A stretch of DNA of 64,000 nucleotides from Lachnospiraceae bacterium (GCA_017437065.1 JAFSBX010000097.1:40002-104001), one strand, 5' to 3'; numbered from the stretch's first letter, positions 20,361 to 30,736 are shown. Translations and numbers: made by a program. Notes: generated by a model from the letters alone, not told the origin.

Positions 20361-21207
20361 CTAAATACGCCTTTAGCCTTTCATAATTTTTTTCGCCATC
20401 TTCATATCCTAATTTATATAATGCCTCCAGTTTTTTCGAATCCTTTTCGATTCTTCCAACACCACAGTCAGTTTCCGGACGTAATATAAATGCCTGCCCG
20501 TTTTTTTCCTGCCTTTTCATAAATTCAAGTGTAGCATTATAATCTATGTGGCGGTTCTTCATCAACTCATACACTTTAGGATATTTGAAATATTTTACTT
20601 TTAGAAGAGCCAGCATTTGCGGAGATGCAGGTTTTCTGACATAACCGTTTTCCTTTGTCATAATCACAACATTTTTACGATTTCCATCCAGAATCGATTT
20701 GCGAAGCGGTATGGCATCCACAATTCCACCGTCTAAATATAAATTATTTCCTATTTTTACATTTCTTGATACAAGCGGAAGAGAACTTGATGCGCGTACT
20801 GCTGTCATTCCTTCATGCCCATCCTCTATACGAATATATTCCGGTCTTCCGGTTTTTATGTTTGCTACAACTGCATATGCTTTTCCTTCATATTTATTAA
20901 ATGTTTCATAGTCAAAGGGATTTAGGTAATTTGGAATCAAATCATAACACATTTTTACATTGAATAAATCTCCTGATGTAAGAAGACTCTCTACACTGCA
21001 ATAATGTTTATTATCCAGATAATCCGCATAAAGCCGATAACCTCTTTCCCGTTGCTTTGCTAAATAGCTGCACATCGTACAAGCTCCCGCGGAAACACCA
21101 TACACGCTGGAAAACTCTATCCCTTTATCCAGAAAGAAATCCAGTAATCCTGCGGTATAAACACCCCTCATTCCTCCGCCTTCTAACACAAGTCCTGCCT
21201 GATACAT
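20353..21207 (-). CDS. Patatin-like phospholipase/acyl hydrolase
   Basis: The 284-residue protein is a cytoplasmic patatin with a Ser-Asp dyad. The oxyanion loop GGGMRG is at 10-15, the nucleophile Ser39 in GVSAG at 37-41, and the Asp in YLDGGIVDAIPL about 130 residues later. No signal peptide or membrane segment is seen. It resembles the YjjU/RssA-type bacterial patatins, whose lipid substrates are mostly undefined. It overlaps uppP, a lipid-carrier enzyme, and follows the aminotransferase by 17 bases. Confidence 0.9.
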   Translation of the reverse strand: MYQAGLVLEGGGMRGVYTAGLLDFFLDKGIEFSSVYGVSAGACTMCSYLAKQRERGYRLYADYLDNKHYCSVESLLTSGDLFNVKMCYDLIPNYLNPFDYETFNKYEGKAYAVVANIKTGRPEYIRIEDGHEGMTAVRASSSLPLVSRNVKIGNNLYLDGGIVDAIPLRKSILDGNRKNVVIMTKENGYVRKPASPQMLALLKVKYFKYPKVYELMKNRHIDYNATLEFMKRQEKNGQAFILRPETDCGVGRIEKDSKKLEALYKLGYEDGEKNYERLKAYLDD

Positions 21208-21224
21208 CTTAATATCTTACCTTT

Positions 21225-22415
21225 CTATTTTTTATATTCCGTCTCGACAAATCTGCGAAGTGCCGTTATCGAACGTTCCACTTTTTCCGTGTCAATACAA
21301 TATGCCATACGGAAATACCCCGGACATCCAAAGCTGTCTGCCGGAACCAAAATCAAATCATACTTTTTTGCTTTTTCACAGAAGGCAATGGAATCTTCCT
21401 CCAATGCTTTCGGAAATATGTAAAACGTTCCTCCCGGCTTCACACAAGTAAATCCTAAATTAACCAATTCCTTATATAATATATTCATATTCGTTTCATA
21501 AACCGAAATATCCGAAGTTTTATCCAGAACGTCCACTATCCCAAGCTGCATAAGCGATGACGGGCAGTTATGACCGATTCCTCTGGAAATCTGCCCACAC
21601 ATATTTACAATCAGCTCTGCATCCCTGCACGCCGGATTCACAGCCAGATAACCAATTCGCTCTCCCGGCAGAGACAATGATTTTGAAAAAGAATAACACA
21701 TAATTGTATTATCATAAAATTTTGATACAAAAGGAGCATCCACACCTTCAAACACAATTTCCCTATATGGTTCATCTGAAATCAAATAAATATCATGACC
21801 ATATTCTTCTGATTTCTGCTTCAATATTCCCGCTAATTTTTCCATTGTCTGCGAGGAATATACCACACCTGAAGGATTATTCGGCGTATTAATCAGTACA
21901 GCCATTACTTTATCTGTAAGCATATTTTCAAATTGTTCAAAATTAATCTGAAAATCTTCTGTATTCGCAGGCACAATCTTCAACTTTGCCCCACTCAAAT
22001 TTATATACGGATTATACTCCGGAAAATACGGCGCAAAAGTCAAAATCTCATCCCCCGGCACCGCCACACAACGAATTGCATGTGCAATGGCTCCAGCCGC
22101 TGCAGATGTCATAAAAATATGCTCTTTTTTATAATTCATTCCAAAACGCTTATTCAAAGATTCCGCAACTGCTTCCCTCACCGACGGAATCCCCAAACTC
22201 TGACTATACCCATGCAAATCCATCGGATTTGCATTTTGAAGCAGTCTGATTAACGAATCCGTAAACTCCTGTGGCGCCGGAACAGAAGGATTTCCCAAAC
22301 TATAATCAAATACATTTTCATACCCTATTTCCTTTCCCCGCTCCGTAGCAAACTCCGAAAGTTGCCGAATCACAGATTTTCCACTTAACATCTCTTTATA
22401 TTTTTGCGCAATCAT
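21225..22415 (-). CDS. Class I pyridoxal-phosphate aminotransferase
   Basis: The 396-residue protein is a fold type I aminotransferase of the AspC/AlaT-like group. The cofactor lysine lies in CYSFSKSLSLPGERIGYLA, with NTPNNPSGVVY and SDEPYREIVF upstream as expected and a C-terminal Arg in GYFRMAYCI. Substrate cannot be told from sequence; aspartate, alanine or aromatic amino acids are possible. A GGAAGGA site precedes the ATG. It lies upstream of the patatin and uppP in the same orientation. Confidence 0.88.
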   Translation of the reverse strand: MIAQKYKEMLSGKSVIRQLSEFATERGKEIGYENVFDYSLGNPSVPAPQEFTDSLIRLLQNANPMDLHGYSQSLGIPSVREAVAESLNKRFGMNYKKEHIFMTSAAAGAIAHAIRCVAVPGDEILTFAPYFPEYNPYINLSGAKLKIVPANTEDFQINFEQFENMLTDKVMAVLINTPNNPSGVVYSSQTMEKLAGILKQKSEEYGHDIYLISDEPYREIVFEGVDAPFVSKFYDNTIMCYSFSKSLSLPGERIGYLAVNPACRDAELIVNMCGQISRGIGHNCPSSLMQLGIVDVLDKTSDISVYETNMNILYKELVNLGFTCVKPGGTFYIFPKALEEDSIAFCEKAKKYDLILVPADSFGCPGYFRMAYCIDTEKVERSITALRRFVETEYKK

Positions 22416-22554
22416 TCTATCATTCCTTCCAAACAGACCCGCTATCCCGCAGTCCGTTTTCTTTCATTTCAGACAGACCACTCTGCCATCTTTCCTATTA
22501 TAGCTCATAACTTTTTTTCTGTCTATTTTCAATCAAAAACCCCCCTAACACAAC

Positions 22555-22587
22555 TTATGGCTCCGGATTTCAAACCCGAAGCCATAA
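22555..22587 (-). terminator. Stem-loop after the GH1-ManA gene
   Basis: TTATGGCTTCGGGTTTG pairs with AAATCCGGAGCCATAA on the minus strand, about 35 bases after the stop codon. The following bases are not T-rich at once (GTTGTGTTAGG, then GGGGTTTTTG), so efficiency is uncertain. Confidence 0.5.
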
Positions 22588-22622
22588 AAATTAGAAACTA
22601 TTTAATTTTACAGAAACATGTA

Positions 22623-24929
22623 TTATCTCACACTGGATGCAATAATCTCCATATCCCCCTGTAAATGTACCTCACCATAACCTGCCGGCAAAATAAAATG
22701 ATCACCCTTCTTAATCAACTGCCCATTCAAAAGTCCGTCCCCTTCCAGAACGCTCATAATCAGGAACGGATACTCCTGCTCAAAGCACACTGCTTTATTT
22801 ACGGAGAGTTTCCATACACGATAATATTCACATTCCTTCAAAAGATTCATCTGATTCTGCGGAAGGTTATCCGTTGAACATACGCTGTCTTTCGGGTCTA
22901 ACGCCGGAACTGTAATCACATCAATACTCTTATCCACATGAAGCTCTCTCGGCTTTCCATCAGACAAACGATCATAATCATACACTCTGTAAGTAATATC
23001 ACTGTTCTGCTGTGTTTCCAGAATCATCGTACCGCCCTTGATTGCGTGAACCGTACCCGGATCAATCTGAATGAAATCTCCCTTTTTAATCGGAATTTCA
23101 CGGATAAACTCATTCCATCTTCCTTCTCTGATCATGGATTCCAAATCGTCTTTTGATTTTGCATTATGTCCAACAACTAAAGTTGCATTCTCGTCACACT
23201 CTAAGATATACCAGCATTCCATTTTTCCAAAGGAGCCGTTTTCATTTTTCATTGCGTATTCATCATTCGGATGTACCTGAATACTTAAATCGGCTTTTGC
23301 ATCAATAATCTTTGTCAGCAGAGGGAAACGGTCACTATCCACATTTCCAAACAATTCCGGATGAGTTTTCCACAGTTCGGATAACTTTTCTCCTGCATAA
23401 ATGCCTTCTTTTACAGTACACTCTCCATTCGGGTGCGCACTAATTGCCCAGCATTCTCCGGTATCATCTCCCGGTATCTGATACGGGAAGTCTGTTCCAA
23501 GACGATTACCACCCCAAATCATCTGCTTAAATACAGGATTTAAGAACAATACCGGTCTTTCTCCACGGTTAATTAACAGATTCTTTCCGTTTGTCTCCAT
23601 GACCTCCTGATACCAGTACGCAGAATCCTTTGCAATACGTTTCTGTGTTTCAAAATCCACATACACAAGTCCAAATCGTTCATTATATCCTTTTTCCCAC
23701 TCAAAGTTATCAAGGAATGTCCAAAGGAAAAATCCTCTTATGTCTGCACCGTCATCTGAAGCCTTCTGAAGTGCTGATAAATACATATCCAAAAAGTCAA
23801 TTCTGTTTTTGTCGTGTACTCTTCCATCAGGAGAAACCATATCATGACAAGACATACCATTTTCAGTAATATAAATCGGTTTCTGATATCTCTCATAAAG
23901 GAATTTTACTCCCCAGTAGAGACATTCCGGTGTTACCGGCCAGTTTGTAGCAGTTTTGGAAAATCCCGGTTTTCTACCTACGAATTCCGGCTCTCCGTCT
24001 TTTCCGGCACGAATAATATAACCATTATAAATATTCTGTCCGAGGAAATCGATTGGTTCGGAAATCAATTCCATATCTTCTTTTGTAATATTCGGAAGGT
24101 ATTCTTTATACTTCTCCAAGCCTTCTTCCGGATATTTTCCAAGCACAACCGGATCTGAGAACCATGCAACGTTCCATGTCCAGTTGTCCAACGGATTATA
24201 GAAAGAGAACAACACTTTTCTTGCTGCTTCAATATCCTCTTTCTTATTTGTTTCAGGATATGCCATACCACACGTTGGTGCATAACCTACCTGAATAGGC
24301 TTTCCTGCATATTTTCTTAAATTCTGTACTGCTCTTCCGTGTGCGCGCATAGCATTGTGTGCAATCTGGAATACATCCTTTGCCGGAAGCTTTTTACCCG
24401 GTGCATGCCATCCTGACAAATGTCCAATTCCTACAAAACACTGTGGCTCATTTAATGTAATAAAATAATCACATAAGTCACCAAAATTTTCTGCAACTAC
24501 TTTTGCATACTCTGCAAACCACTCAATAACCTCTTCATTAAACCAGCCGCCTCTGTCCTGCAAAGCCTGTGGAAATTCCCAATGATACATTGTAATATAC
24601 GGTACAATGCCATTTTTCTTCATTTCCATAATCATATCACGGTAAAGTGCAATCGCTTTTTCATTTACTTTGCCTGTTCCTTCCGGCAAAATTCTTGACC
24701 AGCTTAAAGAAAAACGATATGCCTTTACACCAAGCAGACGCATAAGTGCAAAATCTTCTTTGTATCTGTGTATATGGTCGCAGGCTACTTCTGCACTATG
24801 ATTCCCATATACACCACCTTCTTCAATAAATTTGTCCCAGATACATCTTCCACAACCATCTTCTTTATCTCTTCCTTCAATCTGATAAGCGCTGCTCGCA
24901 ACGCCCCACACAAAATCATCATGAAACAT
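22623..24929 (-). CDS. Fusion of GH1 beta-glycosidase and type I mannose-6-phosphate isomerase
   Basis: The 768-residue open frame joins two complete enzymes. Residues 1-450 are a GH1 beta-glucosidase-type barrel with acid/base Glu161 in TLNEP and nucleophile Glu356 in YITENGMS. From about 455 begins a ManA-type isomerase (LFLNPVFKQMIWGG) with the predicted zinc ligands Gln551 and His553 (QVHPND), Glu571 and His628 (GTVHAI), and the active-site Arg648. ManA links mannose-6-phosphate to fructose-6-phosphate. The gene ends the mannan locus, so GH1 likely trims glucose or mannose from gluco-mannooligosaccharides while the isomerase feeds glycolysis. There is no signal peptide; substrates arrive through an ABC transporter, so a non-phosphorylated GH1 substrate is expected. 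AAAGGAG precedes the start. Confidence 0.93.
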   Translation of the reverse strand: MFHDDFVWGVASSAYQIEGRDKEDGCGRCIWDKFIEEGGVYGNHSAEVACDHIHRYKEDFALMRLLGVKAYRFSLSWSRILPEGTGKVNEKAIALYRDMIMEMKKNGIVPYITMYHWEFPQALQDRGGWFNEEVIEWFAEYAKVVAENFGDLCDYFITLNEPQCFVGIGHLSGWHAPGKKLPAKDVFQIAHNAMRAHGRAVQNLRKYAGKPIQVGYAPTCGMAYPETNKKEDIEAARKVLFSFYNPLDNWTWNVAWFSDPVVLGKYPEEGLEKYKEYLPNITKEDMELISEPIDFLGQNIYNGYIIRAGKDGEPEFVGRKPGFSKTATNWPVTPECLYWGVKFLYERYQKPIYITENGMSCHDMVSPDGRVHDKNRIDFLDMYLSALQKASDDGADIRGFFLWTFLDNFEWEKGYNERFGLVYVDFETQKRIAKDSAYWYQEVMETNGKNLLINRGERPVLFLNPVFKQMIWGGNRLGTDFPYQIPGDDTGECWAISAHPNGECTVKEGIYAGEKLSELWKTHPELFGNVDSDRFPLLTKIIDAKADLSIQVHPNDEYAMKNENGSFGKMECWYILECDENATLVVGHNAKSKDDLESMIREGRWNEFIREIPIKKGDFIQIDPGTVHAIKGGTMILETQQNSDITYRVYDYDRLSDGKPRELHVDKSIDVITVPALDPKDSVCSTDNLPQNQMNLLKECEYYRVWKLSVNKAVCFEQEYPFLIMSVLEGDGLLNGQLIKKGDHFILPAGYGEVHLQGDMEIIASSVR

Positions 24930-24961
24930 TTCATTATCTCCTTTCTCTTTTCAAAACAAAG

Positions 24962-25008
24962 GGCGTACTTCTCTCTTTTTTACTTGGAAAAAATGAGTTA
25001 AGTACGCC
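24962..25008 (-). other. Stem-loop between chemoreceptor and GH1-ManA genes
   Basis: GGCGTACTT and AAGTACGCC (9 bp) enclose about 29 bases and are followed on the minus strand by CTTTGTTTTG. It could cause partial termination or mark an mRNA processing site. Confidence 0.45.
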
Positions 25009-25059
25009 TCTTAATTCACTTATCTTTTATAGACTTTTATAAAACTGATATTATTACTT

Positions 25060-27219
25060 CTAAACTGTAAACTGTGAAGTTGCTTCTTCCAATGCCTGTA
25101 CTCTTCTCGCAAGCTGTTCTGCCTTTTCAGTCAACTTAGCAATGGAATTTGCCTGCTCATTTAATGTTGCTGTTACTTCTTCAGTTGCAGCAGCAGTCTC
25201 TTCTGAAACAGCCGAAATATTTCGAATAGAATCTTCTACATAATCCTTTTCCTGACCGATAGATTTCATACTTGTTGCCATTTCTTGTAAACCGCTTACC
25301 AACTCATCTACACAATTATTAATATAACCAAATACTGTAATTGTTTCATCCAAAGAACCTGCCTGTTTATAGATAAATTCTTCGGTCTTCTGTGCAGAAT
25401 CTGTTGTCTGCTGAGTAGTTGAACGAATTGTACCAACAATATCTTTAATTTGGTTGGCAGCCTGCATAGATTGATCTGCCAATTTTCTGATTTCATCTGC
25501 TACAACAGCAAATCCTCTTCCGTGTTCTCCTGCTCTTGCAGCCTCAATAGAAGCATTAAGTGACAAGAGATTTGTCTGTTCTGCAATTTCATTAATAACA
25601 TTAATTATCTTTTCAATTTCATCAGACTGTGTCTTAACATTTACAATATCCTGGCTCAATTCTTTTGTTAACCGCACAGTTGTCTCTGACTGTTTATTTA
25701 AATCTTCAATAATAACTTTTCCTCGGTTAACTGCGTCAATGGCTTTATCCGCCATACCGCCCATACTTTCTGTCTGATCACATACAGAAACAATCTGTAC
25801 GGAAAATTGTTCCATCTTCTTACTGCAGTTTTCTGTTTCTTCTGCCTGTGAAACGACACCGTGTGCAACTTCATCCACTGCAGTAGCAATATCCTGCATG
25901 GAAGTGTTAATCGTGTCAGCAGTTAATGCAACATTACCGGAAAGTTCATTTACCTCCGTACCAAATCCTTTTACGTCCGTCATCAAACCACGTACACCGG
26001 AAAGCATGTGATTCAAACTGTCATTCAACTGACGGAATTCATCTTTACGTTTTGTTTTAAACGCAATCGTCAAGTCTCCTTCTGCTACTTTTCCAAGTGA
26101 ACGAACGATACTCTTCAATGTTGAACTGATACCGACCGCAATCATACTTCCGACACCCATCGCAATAATTGTTGCAAGAATTACGAGAATAACTGTAATA
26201 TTACGAATATCCTTTGCGTCTGCCATAATAACCGAGTAAGGAATCAATCCGCAAATCATAATACCTGTATTACCTACCGGAGAATATACATAAAGATATT
26301 TTTCTCCATTGTATTTAACATCCTTACTTCCTCTTTCTTCCGAACCTAAAGATTCCTGATAAAAATCAGTAGCTCCAAAGAAATCTTCCGCAATCTTCTG
26401 ATTTACAGTAGTTGTTCCATCTTCTGAAAGAACTTCCTGTAAAATAATTTCTCTTCCGTCTTGCGTAATCAGAGCCTTGTAACTGTTTTCTCCAAAACTC
26501 ATATTTTCAAGAGCTTCTACGATAGTATTCATATCTACATCCAACATTACCAAAGCATCTGCCTTCATAAATCTTTGACAAAATACAAGTCCATAATCTT
26601 CTGTATGCATCTGAGCTGCTTCATCTAAGTAGGAATGGTATCCTAACCATGCTTTTTGGTTTACACCTTTTCCAACATAACTGCCTTCCTTCGACTCCAG
26701 AAACTTCGTATATGCATCCTGCGCAAGAGTAATACGACCGGAAGTAACCTGCATTCCACCCGCAGCCAGAATATTATAACTCTTTATGTATCTTGCACTT
26801 GTTCCGATACTAAGCATATTCTTTCTTAAATCTCTAAAAGAATCATTAGCCTTTGTATCTCCATCATCATAAAGTCTCTCATAATAATCAGCTGTATTCG
26901 CATCTGTCACTACTTCTGTTGCTTTCGAAACTACTGTTTCACAAAGAAGCTCAAAATACAGACTTCCTGACGAAATAGAACTAATGGAGCTTTCCCGATA
27001 TTTCTCGATAATCGTCTCTGATGCCTTTTGATAAGAAACTACACCAAGAATAACAATAAAAACTACCGGAACAAGAAAAGAGCCTACCAAAACGCTTTGT
27101 ATTTTCTTGAAATTAATAAACCGTCCTATATTTAATTTCTTCAGAATTTTCAAATCTTTCGATTTTTTAACTTTTTCTTTTGTTTTGTCTAAATCCTGTT
27201 TTTGCTTTCGTCCTACCAT
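25060..27219 (-). CDS. Methyl-accepting chemotaxis protein in the mannan locus
   Basis: This 719-residue receptor has a basic cytoplasmic leader of about 35 residues, a membrane helix ([17 protein letters not shown]), an extracytoplasmic Cache-like sensor of about 270 residues, a second helix ([20 protein letters not shown]), a HAMP domain, and an MA signalling domain with the hairpin tip [21 protein letters not shown]. The start at 27219 is chosen because GGAGGG lies six bases upstream; the open frame extends 21 codons further without a site. It sits between the esterase and GH1-ManA genes in one direction with 80-130 base gaps, so it may sense mannan-derived sugars or their binding protein. 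The ligand is not known. Confidence 0.93.
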   Translation of the reverse strand: MVGRKQKQDLDKTKEKVKKSKDLKILKKLNIGRFINFKKIQSVLVGSFLVPVVFIVILGVVSYQKASETIIEKYRESSISSISSGSLYFELLCETVVSKATEVVTDANTADYYERLYDDGDTKANDSFRDLRKNMLSIGTSARYIKSYNILAAGGMQVTSGRITLAQDAYTKFLESKEGSYVGKGVNQKAWLGYHSYLDEAAQMHTEDYGLVFCQRFMKADALVMLDVDMNTIVEALENMSFGENSYKALITQDGREIILQEVLSEDGTTTVNQKIAEDFFGATDFYQESLGSEERGSKDVKYNGEKYLYVYSPVGNTGIMICGLIPYSVIMADAKDIRNITVILVILATIIAMGVGSMIAVGISSTLKSIVRSLGKVAEGDLTIAFKTKRKDEFRQLNDSLNHMLSGVRGLMTDVKGFGTEVNELSGNVALTADTINTSMQDIATAVDEVAHGVVSQAEETENCSKKMEQFSVQIVSVCDQTESMGGMADKAIDAVNRGKVIIEDLNKQSETTVRLTKELSQDIVNVKTQSDEIEKIINVINEIAEQTNLLSLNASIEAARAGEHGRGFAVVADEIRKLADQSMQAANQIKDIVGTIRSTTQQTTDSAQKTEEFIYKQAGSLDETITVFGYINNCVDELVSGLQEMATSMKSIGQEKDYVEDSIRNISAVSEETAAATEEVTATLNEQANSIAKLTEKAEQLARRVQALEEATSQFTV

Positions 27220-27300
27220 ATTGTGCCCTCCTGCGTACATCCATCCCCATATGGATTTCTTTTTAAGTCTTTCCTTTGTCAAAACGACGCAAATAAAAAC

Positions 27301-28416
27301 TTAGAAGGCTCCGATTACAGAAACCAAATAAAACGGCACAACATCGTCTGTATGATCTTCAACTATCCTAATCTCTACTGTATGTTTCTTATGCTCCAAT
27401 CCGGTAGCAGCTGTTGTAATGTAGAGACAGTCACCCCAATCTTCATCAAAGTTCCCATCTAATGTAACCGCATTATCTTCCATTCCATCGATAACCACTT
27501 CCGCAATTGGTGTTGGTTTTCTGACAGATTTTCTATATTGTACTGCAATACTTGTACCTTCTATATGTAGTACTATTTTATCATTTTTATGCTCTGCCGT
27601 CCAACCATTTCTAAAGATTTCTCTGATATTTTCCTGCTTTTGTTTATCTGCTTCAAAACCAAAACTTTCCGCTTCCGAATTAGCATTTTGGTAGCGTACT
27701 GAGTTTTCGAAATTATTTGGCGTAATTGGTTCCGGAAACTCTTTCTCTGCCTCCTCCGGTTGCTCTACGTTTTCAAACATTTCCTGTAAAAAGTATGTAA
27801 TTACCTGTGCAACAAGGCTGTGTCCCTTATCATTCGGATGCAAATCATCCGGCGTTATATCACGATTTGCCAACTCTCCGCTTTCCACAAGCGGATAAAT
27901 TGTTTCTTTCATTCCCACACAGGGAATATCATAATGTTTACCAACTTTCAAATGCTGGTCTTCTGCATTCTTTCCCGTATCATAAAACACATTATGCACA
28001 ATAAGTACTGCCGGCTTTTCTTCGTTTCCGTAAATTTTTCGAATCAAACCTTCATAAGTTTCCAAAAAGAACTCATTATTATCATCATTTACACTAAATT
28101 CCACAATCACAAAATCCGGCTTGTAACGCAATACATCCGATTCCACTCTCGCCACACCAAACTGCGACGTAGTTCCTCCAATCCCTGCATTCAAATAAAC
28201 AAATTCCGCATTCGGAAACGTCTTTCTCCACCAATCATAAACCAAATACGCATAACAAGTCTCCGGCGTACTTGAAAGGCTTCCCTGCGTAATAGAACCA
28301 CCCAAAAATCCAAGCGTAATCTTTTCACCTGCCAAAGCACGTTTCATCACGTTCTTAATACGAGCCTGATTCCCTCTATTCACAATCCCTTTCTCCGTAT
28401 GTAAATTAATCATCAT
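27301..28416 (-). CDS. SGNH acetyl esterase, CE17-like, with C-terminal CBM35-like domain
   Basis: The 371-residue cytoplasmic esterase should deacetylate imported mannooligosaccharides. The SGNH core spans about 30-225, with nucleophile Ser in GGSITQG, the oxyanion Gly in NAGIGGT, Asn in EFSVNDDN, and the Asp/His pair in DDLHPND. The last 130 residues (from about NGWTAEHKND) look like a CBM35-type beta-sandwich. SGNH first and sandwich second matches the mannan esterase CE17 of Roseburia, not CE2, where the order is reversed. The ATG at 28416 has AAGGAG at six bases; the upstream TTG has no site. It lies directly downstream of the GH130 genes. Confidence 0.85.
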   Translation of the reverse strand: MMINLHTEKGIVNRGNQARIKNVMKRALAGEKITLGFLGGSITQGSLSSTPETCYAYLVYDWWRKTFPNAEFVYLNAGIGGTTSQFGVARVESDVLRYKPDFVIVEFSVNDDNNEFFLETYEGLIRKIYGNEEKPAVLIVHNVFYDTGKNAEDQHLKVGKHYDIPCVGMKETIYPLVESGELANRDITPDDLHPNDKGHSLVAQVITYFLQEMFENVEQPEEAEKEFPEPITPNNFENSVRYQNANSEAESFGFEADKQKQENIREIFRNGWTAEHKNDKIVLHIEGTSIAVQYRKSVRKPTPIAEVVIDGMEDNAVTLDGNFDEDWGDCLYITTAATGLEHKKHTVEIRIVEDHTDDVVPFYLVSVIGAF

Positions 28417-28504
28417 ATCCTTCTCCTTTCTTTTTATAGTAGACAAGGCAGCAAATAATCTGCTGCCTCATTACATACTTCGCGTCAAATAACTATATCA
28501 CGAA

Positions 28505-29527
28505 TTAACGTCTTCCGATTTCTGTATCAGTTGTTGTTACAACGCTATTAGATTTAATATAATCCACAATATCCTCTAACTGTGTAAACGCAAGTCCTAC
28601 ATAGCTGTCAGCAGCACCGTAGTAAATAGCAATCTTTCCACTTTCAGAATCATGAATTGTTGCACATGGGAAGCATACATTCGGTACAAATCCTCTTTCC
28701 TCATACCATTCTTCCGGTGTTAAAAGGAAGTTTTCACAACGATATTTCACGATAGAAGGATTATCGATATCCAAAATAGCTCCACCGATAGAATATACAT
28801 ATCCGTTACATGTTCCGCTTACACCATGGTAGAATAATAACCATCCTTCTGTTGTTTCAATCGGAGCTGCACCACCACCGATTTTTAAGGATTCCCACCA
28901 TTCGTTTCCACGTCCCATAACGTGTCTGTGTTTACCCCAGTATACAAGATCCGGACTTTCGCTGATGAAGATATCACCGAAAGGTGTATGACCACTGTCA
29001 GACGGACGGCTTAACATGCAGAAGTTTCCGTTGATTTTTCTTGGGAATAATACTGCATTTCTGTTAAATGGAAGGAATGGATTTTCTACGCGTACAAATG
29101 TTTTGAAATCAGTTGTTTTTGCCATACCGATTGCTGCACCATAAAAATCCTGACACCAGATGATGTAATATGTATCTTCCACTTTTACAAGACGAGGGTC
29201 ATATGCATAAACCGGCATAAATTCTTTTCCGTCTTCATCTACAAATGGAATTTTATTTTCATCGAAATCCCAATGAATGGCATCTTTACTTCTTCCCATA
29301 TAGATGTAAGGAATTCCGTTTGTCTGCTCGCCACGGAATACACCGATAAATTCATCACCGTAAGGCATAACCGCACTATTGAAAATTCTTGCTACACCTT
29401 TTAACGGATTTCTTCCGATAATCGGATTTTCTGTATATCTCCAGATTGGAGCATCTTTTAAACCTTCAGGTCTTTCTTGCCAAGGTACATTTTTTACTAC
29501 AGGGCTAATCATTTTTACATTGCTCAT
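28505..29527 (-). CDS. GH130 beta-1,4-mannooligosaccharide phosphorylase (subfamily 2 type)
   Basis: The 340-residue enzyme should phosphorolyse the non-reducing mannose of beta-1,4-mannooligosaccharides to mannose-1-phosphate. The GH130 propeller shows the catalytic Asp in VYAYDPRLVK, a phosphate-binding set (Arg in LSRPSDSGHTPFGD and His in FYHGVSG), and IGGGAAPIETTEGWLLFYHG. Length and the ARIFNSAV and CNGYVYSIGGAILD patterns fit subfamily 2 (RaMP2-like). GGAGGACAAT directly precedes the start. It lies 39 bases after its subfamily 1 partner; the pair is typical of mannan loci. Confidence 0.9.
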   Translation of the reverse strand: MSNVKMISPVVKNVPWQERPEGLKDAPIWRYTENPIIGRNPLKGVARIFNSAVMPYGDEFIGVFRGEQTNGIPYIYMGRSKDAIHWDFDENKIPFVDEDGKEFMPVYAYDPRLVKVEDTYYIIWCQDFYGAAIGMAKTTDFKTFVRVENPFLPFNRNAVLFPRKINGNFCMLSRPSDSGHTPFGDIFISESPDLVYWGKHRHVMGRGNEWWESLKIGGGAAPIETTEGWLLFYHGVSGTCNGYVYSIGGAILDIDNPSIVKYRCENFLLTPEEWYEERGFVPNVCFPCATIHDSESGKIAIYYGAADSYVGLAFTQLEDIVDYIKSNSVVTTTDTEIGRR

Positions 29528-29566
29528 ATTGTCCTCCTTGCCGCCTTTGTGGCTTCTTTTCTATTA

Positions 29567-30736
29567 TTATTTTCCTAAAAATTCTAAGTTCTTTTTAATT
29601 AAATCAATACGCTGTTCTACACATTTTACGGAACGTAACGGATCTTCCGGTGTATTGAATACATAATCAATTAATCTGTCTAATGTAGTTGTTGCAACAT
29701 GCATTCTTGTATCACTGGAAGCATAGTAAATGAATACTTCGTTCTTTTCATTTACAATTGCACCATTTGTAAATACTACGTTAGAAACATCACCAACTCT
29801 TTCAGCGCCACGCGGTCCGATTAACATACCGGATGGCTCTGCAATTACTTTGGAAGGATCGTTCAAATCGGTTGCAAAAGCGTAAATTACATAACGTAAA
29901 CCTGCTGCCGTGTTTCTTACACCGTGTGCAATGTGAATCCAGCCTTTGTCTGTCTTAATCGGAGTTGCACCTGCACCATTCTTTACTTCTGTAATGGTGT
30001 GATATTTTCTTGTACTTGTCATGATTTCTTCATCAATTACAGCATGCTCAATATCATCACAAAGACCAAAACCAATACCACCGCCTGAACCTGTATCAAT
30101 GAAATCATCCATTGGTCTTGTATAGAATGCATATTTTCCGTTTACAAATTCCGGATGCAATACTACGTTTCTCTGCTGTGGGGAATGTAATGTTTTCAAG
30201 TTATCCAAACGTTCCCATGTTTTTAAATCTTTTGTTCTTACAATTCCGGCTGCGGCAACCGCTGCTGATAAATCATTTACACTTGTATCCTTGCTCTCAG
30301 AACAGAACACACCGTAAATATATCCATCCTCATGCTGTGTCAGACGCATATCGTATACATTTGTTTCTTCCGGGCAGGTATCCGGTAATAAAATCGGATA
30401 ATCCCAGAAACGGAATCCGTCCACACCGTTATCACTTTCAGCAACACCGAAGAAAGATTTTCTGTCATTTCCTTCAATTCTTGCTACTAAGTAATATTTA
30501 CCATTCAGATAAATTGCACCGGAATTCATTACTGCATTGATTCCTAATCTTTCCATAAAGAAAGGATTTGTTTCCGGATTTAAGTCATATTTCCATGTAA
30601 GCGGAATATGGTCTCTTGTTAAAACCGGATTTTTATAACGGTCATAAATTCCGTTATATTCCTCTGTTTTTTCGTTCGGACGGCTTACAACTGCCTCATA
30701 TTTTTTTAATTCTTCCTCATATTTTTTGTGTAACAT
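29567..30736 (-). CDS. GH130 4-O-beta-mannosyl-D-glucose phosphorylase (subfamily 1 type)
   Basis: The 389-residue enzyme converts mannosyl-1,4-glucose plus phosphate to mannose-1-phosphate and glucose, after the epimerase has made that disaccharide from mannobiose. The catalytic Asp lies in [14 protein letters not shown], with [11 protein letters not shown] and [20 protein letters not shown] downstream. The N-terminal helical extension ([20 protein letters not shown]) and total length are typical of subfamily 1. The ATG at 30736 has AGGAG at six bases; an upstream TTG lacks spacing. It directly follows the epimerase gene, matching the metabolic order. Confidence 0.92.
   Translation of the reverse strand: MLHKKYEEELKKYEAVVSRPNEKTEEYNGIYDRYKNPVLTRDHIPLTWKYDLNPETNPFFMERLGINAVMNSGAIYLNGKYYLVARIEGNDRKSFFGVAESDNGVDGFRFWDYPILLPDTCPEETNVYDMRLTQHEDGYIYGVFCSESKDTSVNDLSAAVAAAGIVRTKDLKTWERLDNLKTLHSPQQRNVVLHPEFVNGKYAFYTRPMDDFIDTGSGGGIGFGLCDDIEHAVIDEEIMTSTRKYHTITEVKNGAGATPIKTDKGWIHIAHGVRNTAAGLRYVIYAFATDLNDPSKVIAEPSGMLIGPRGAERVGDVSNVVFTNGAIVNEKNEVFIYYASSDTRMHVATTTLDRLIDYVFNTPEDPLRSVKCVEQRIDLIKKNLEFLGK

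Noticed and set aside
22623-24287. 6-phospho-beta-glucosidase role for the GH1 half
   Set aside because: The locus imports sugars by an ABC transporter and has no PTS genes, so a phosphorylated substrate is unlikely, although not excluded by sequence.
22623-24929. Two separate genes misread as one
   Set aside because: There is no stop codon, start codon or ribosome site near the junction at residues 450-458, and both domains are complete in one frame.
24962-25008. Riboswitch ahead of the GH1-ManA gene
   Set aside because: Only a single short stem with an unstructured loop is seen; no known riboswitch core is present.
27301-28416. CE2 esterase assignment
   Set aside because: In CE2 the beta-sandwich precedes the SGNH domain; here the SGNH domain comes first, as in CE17.
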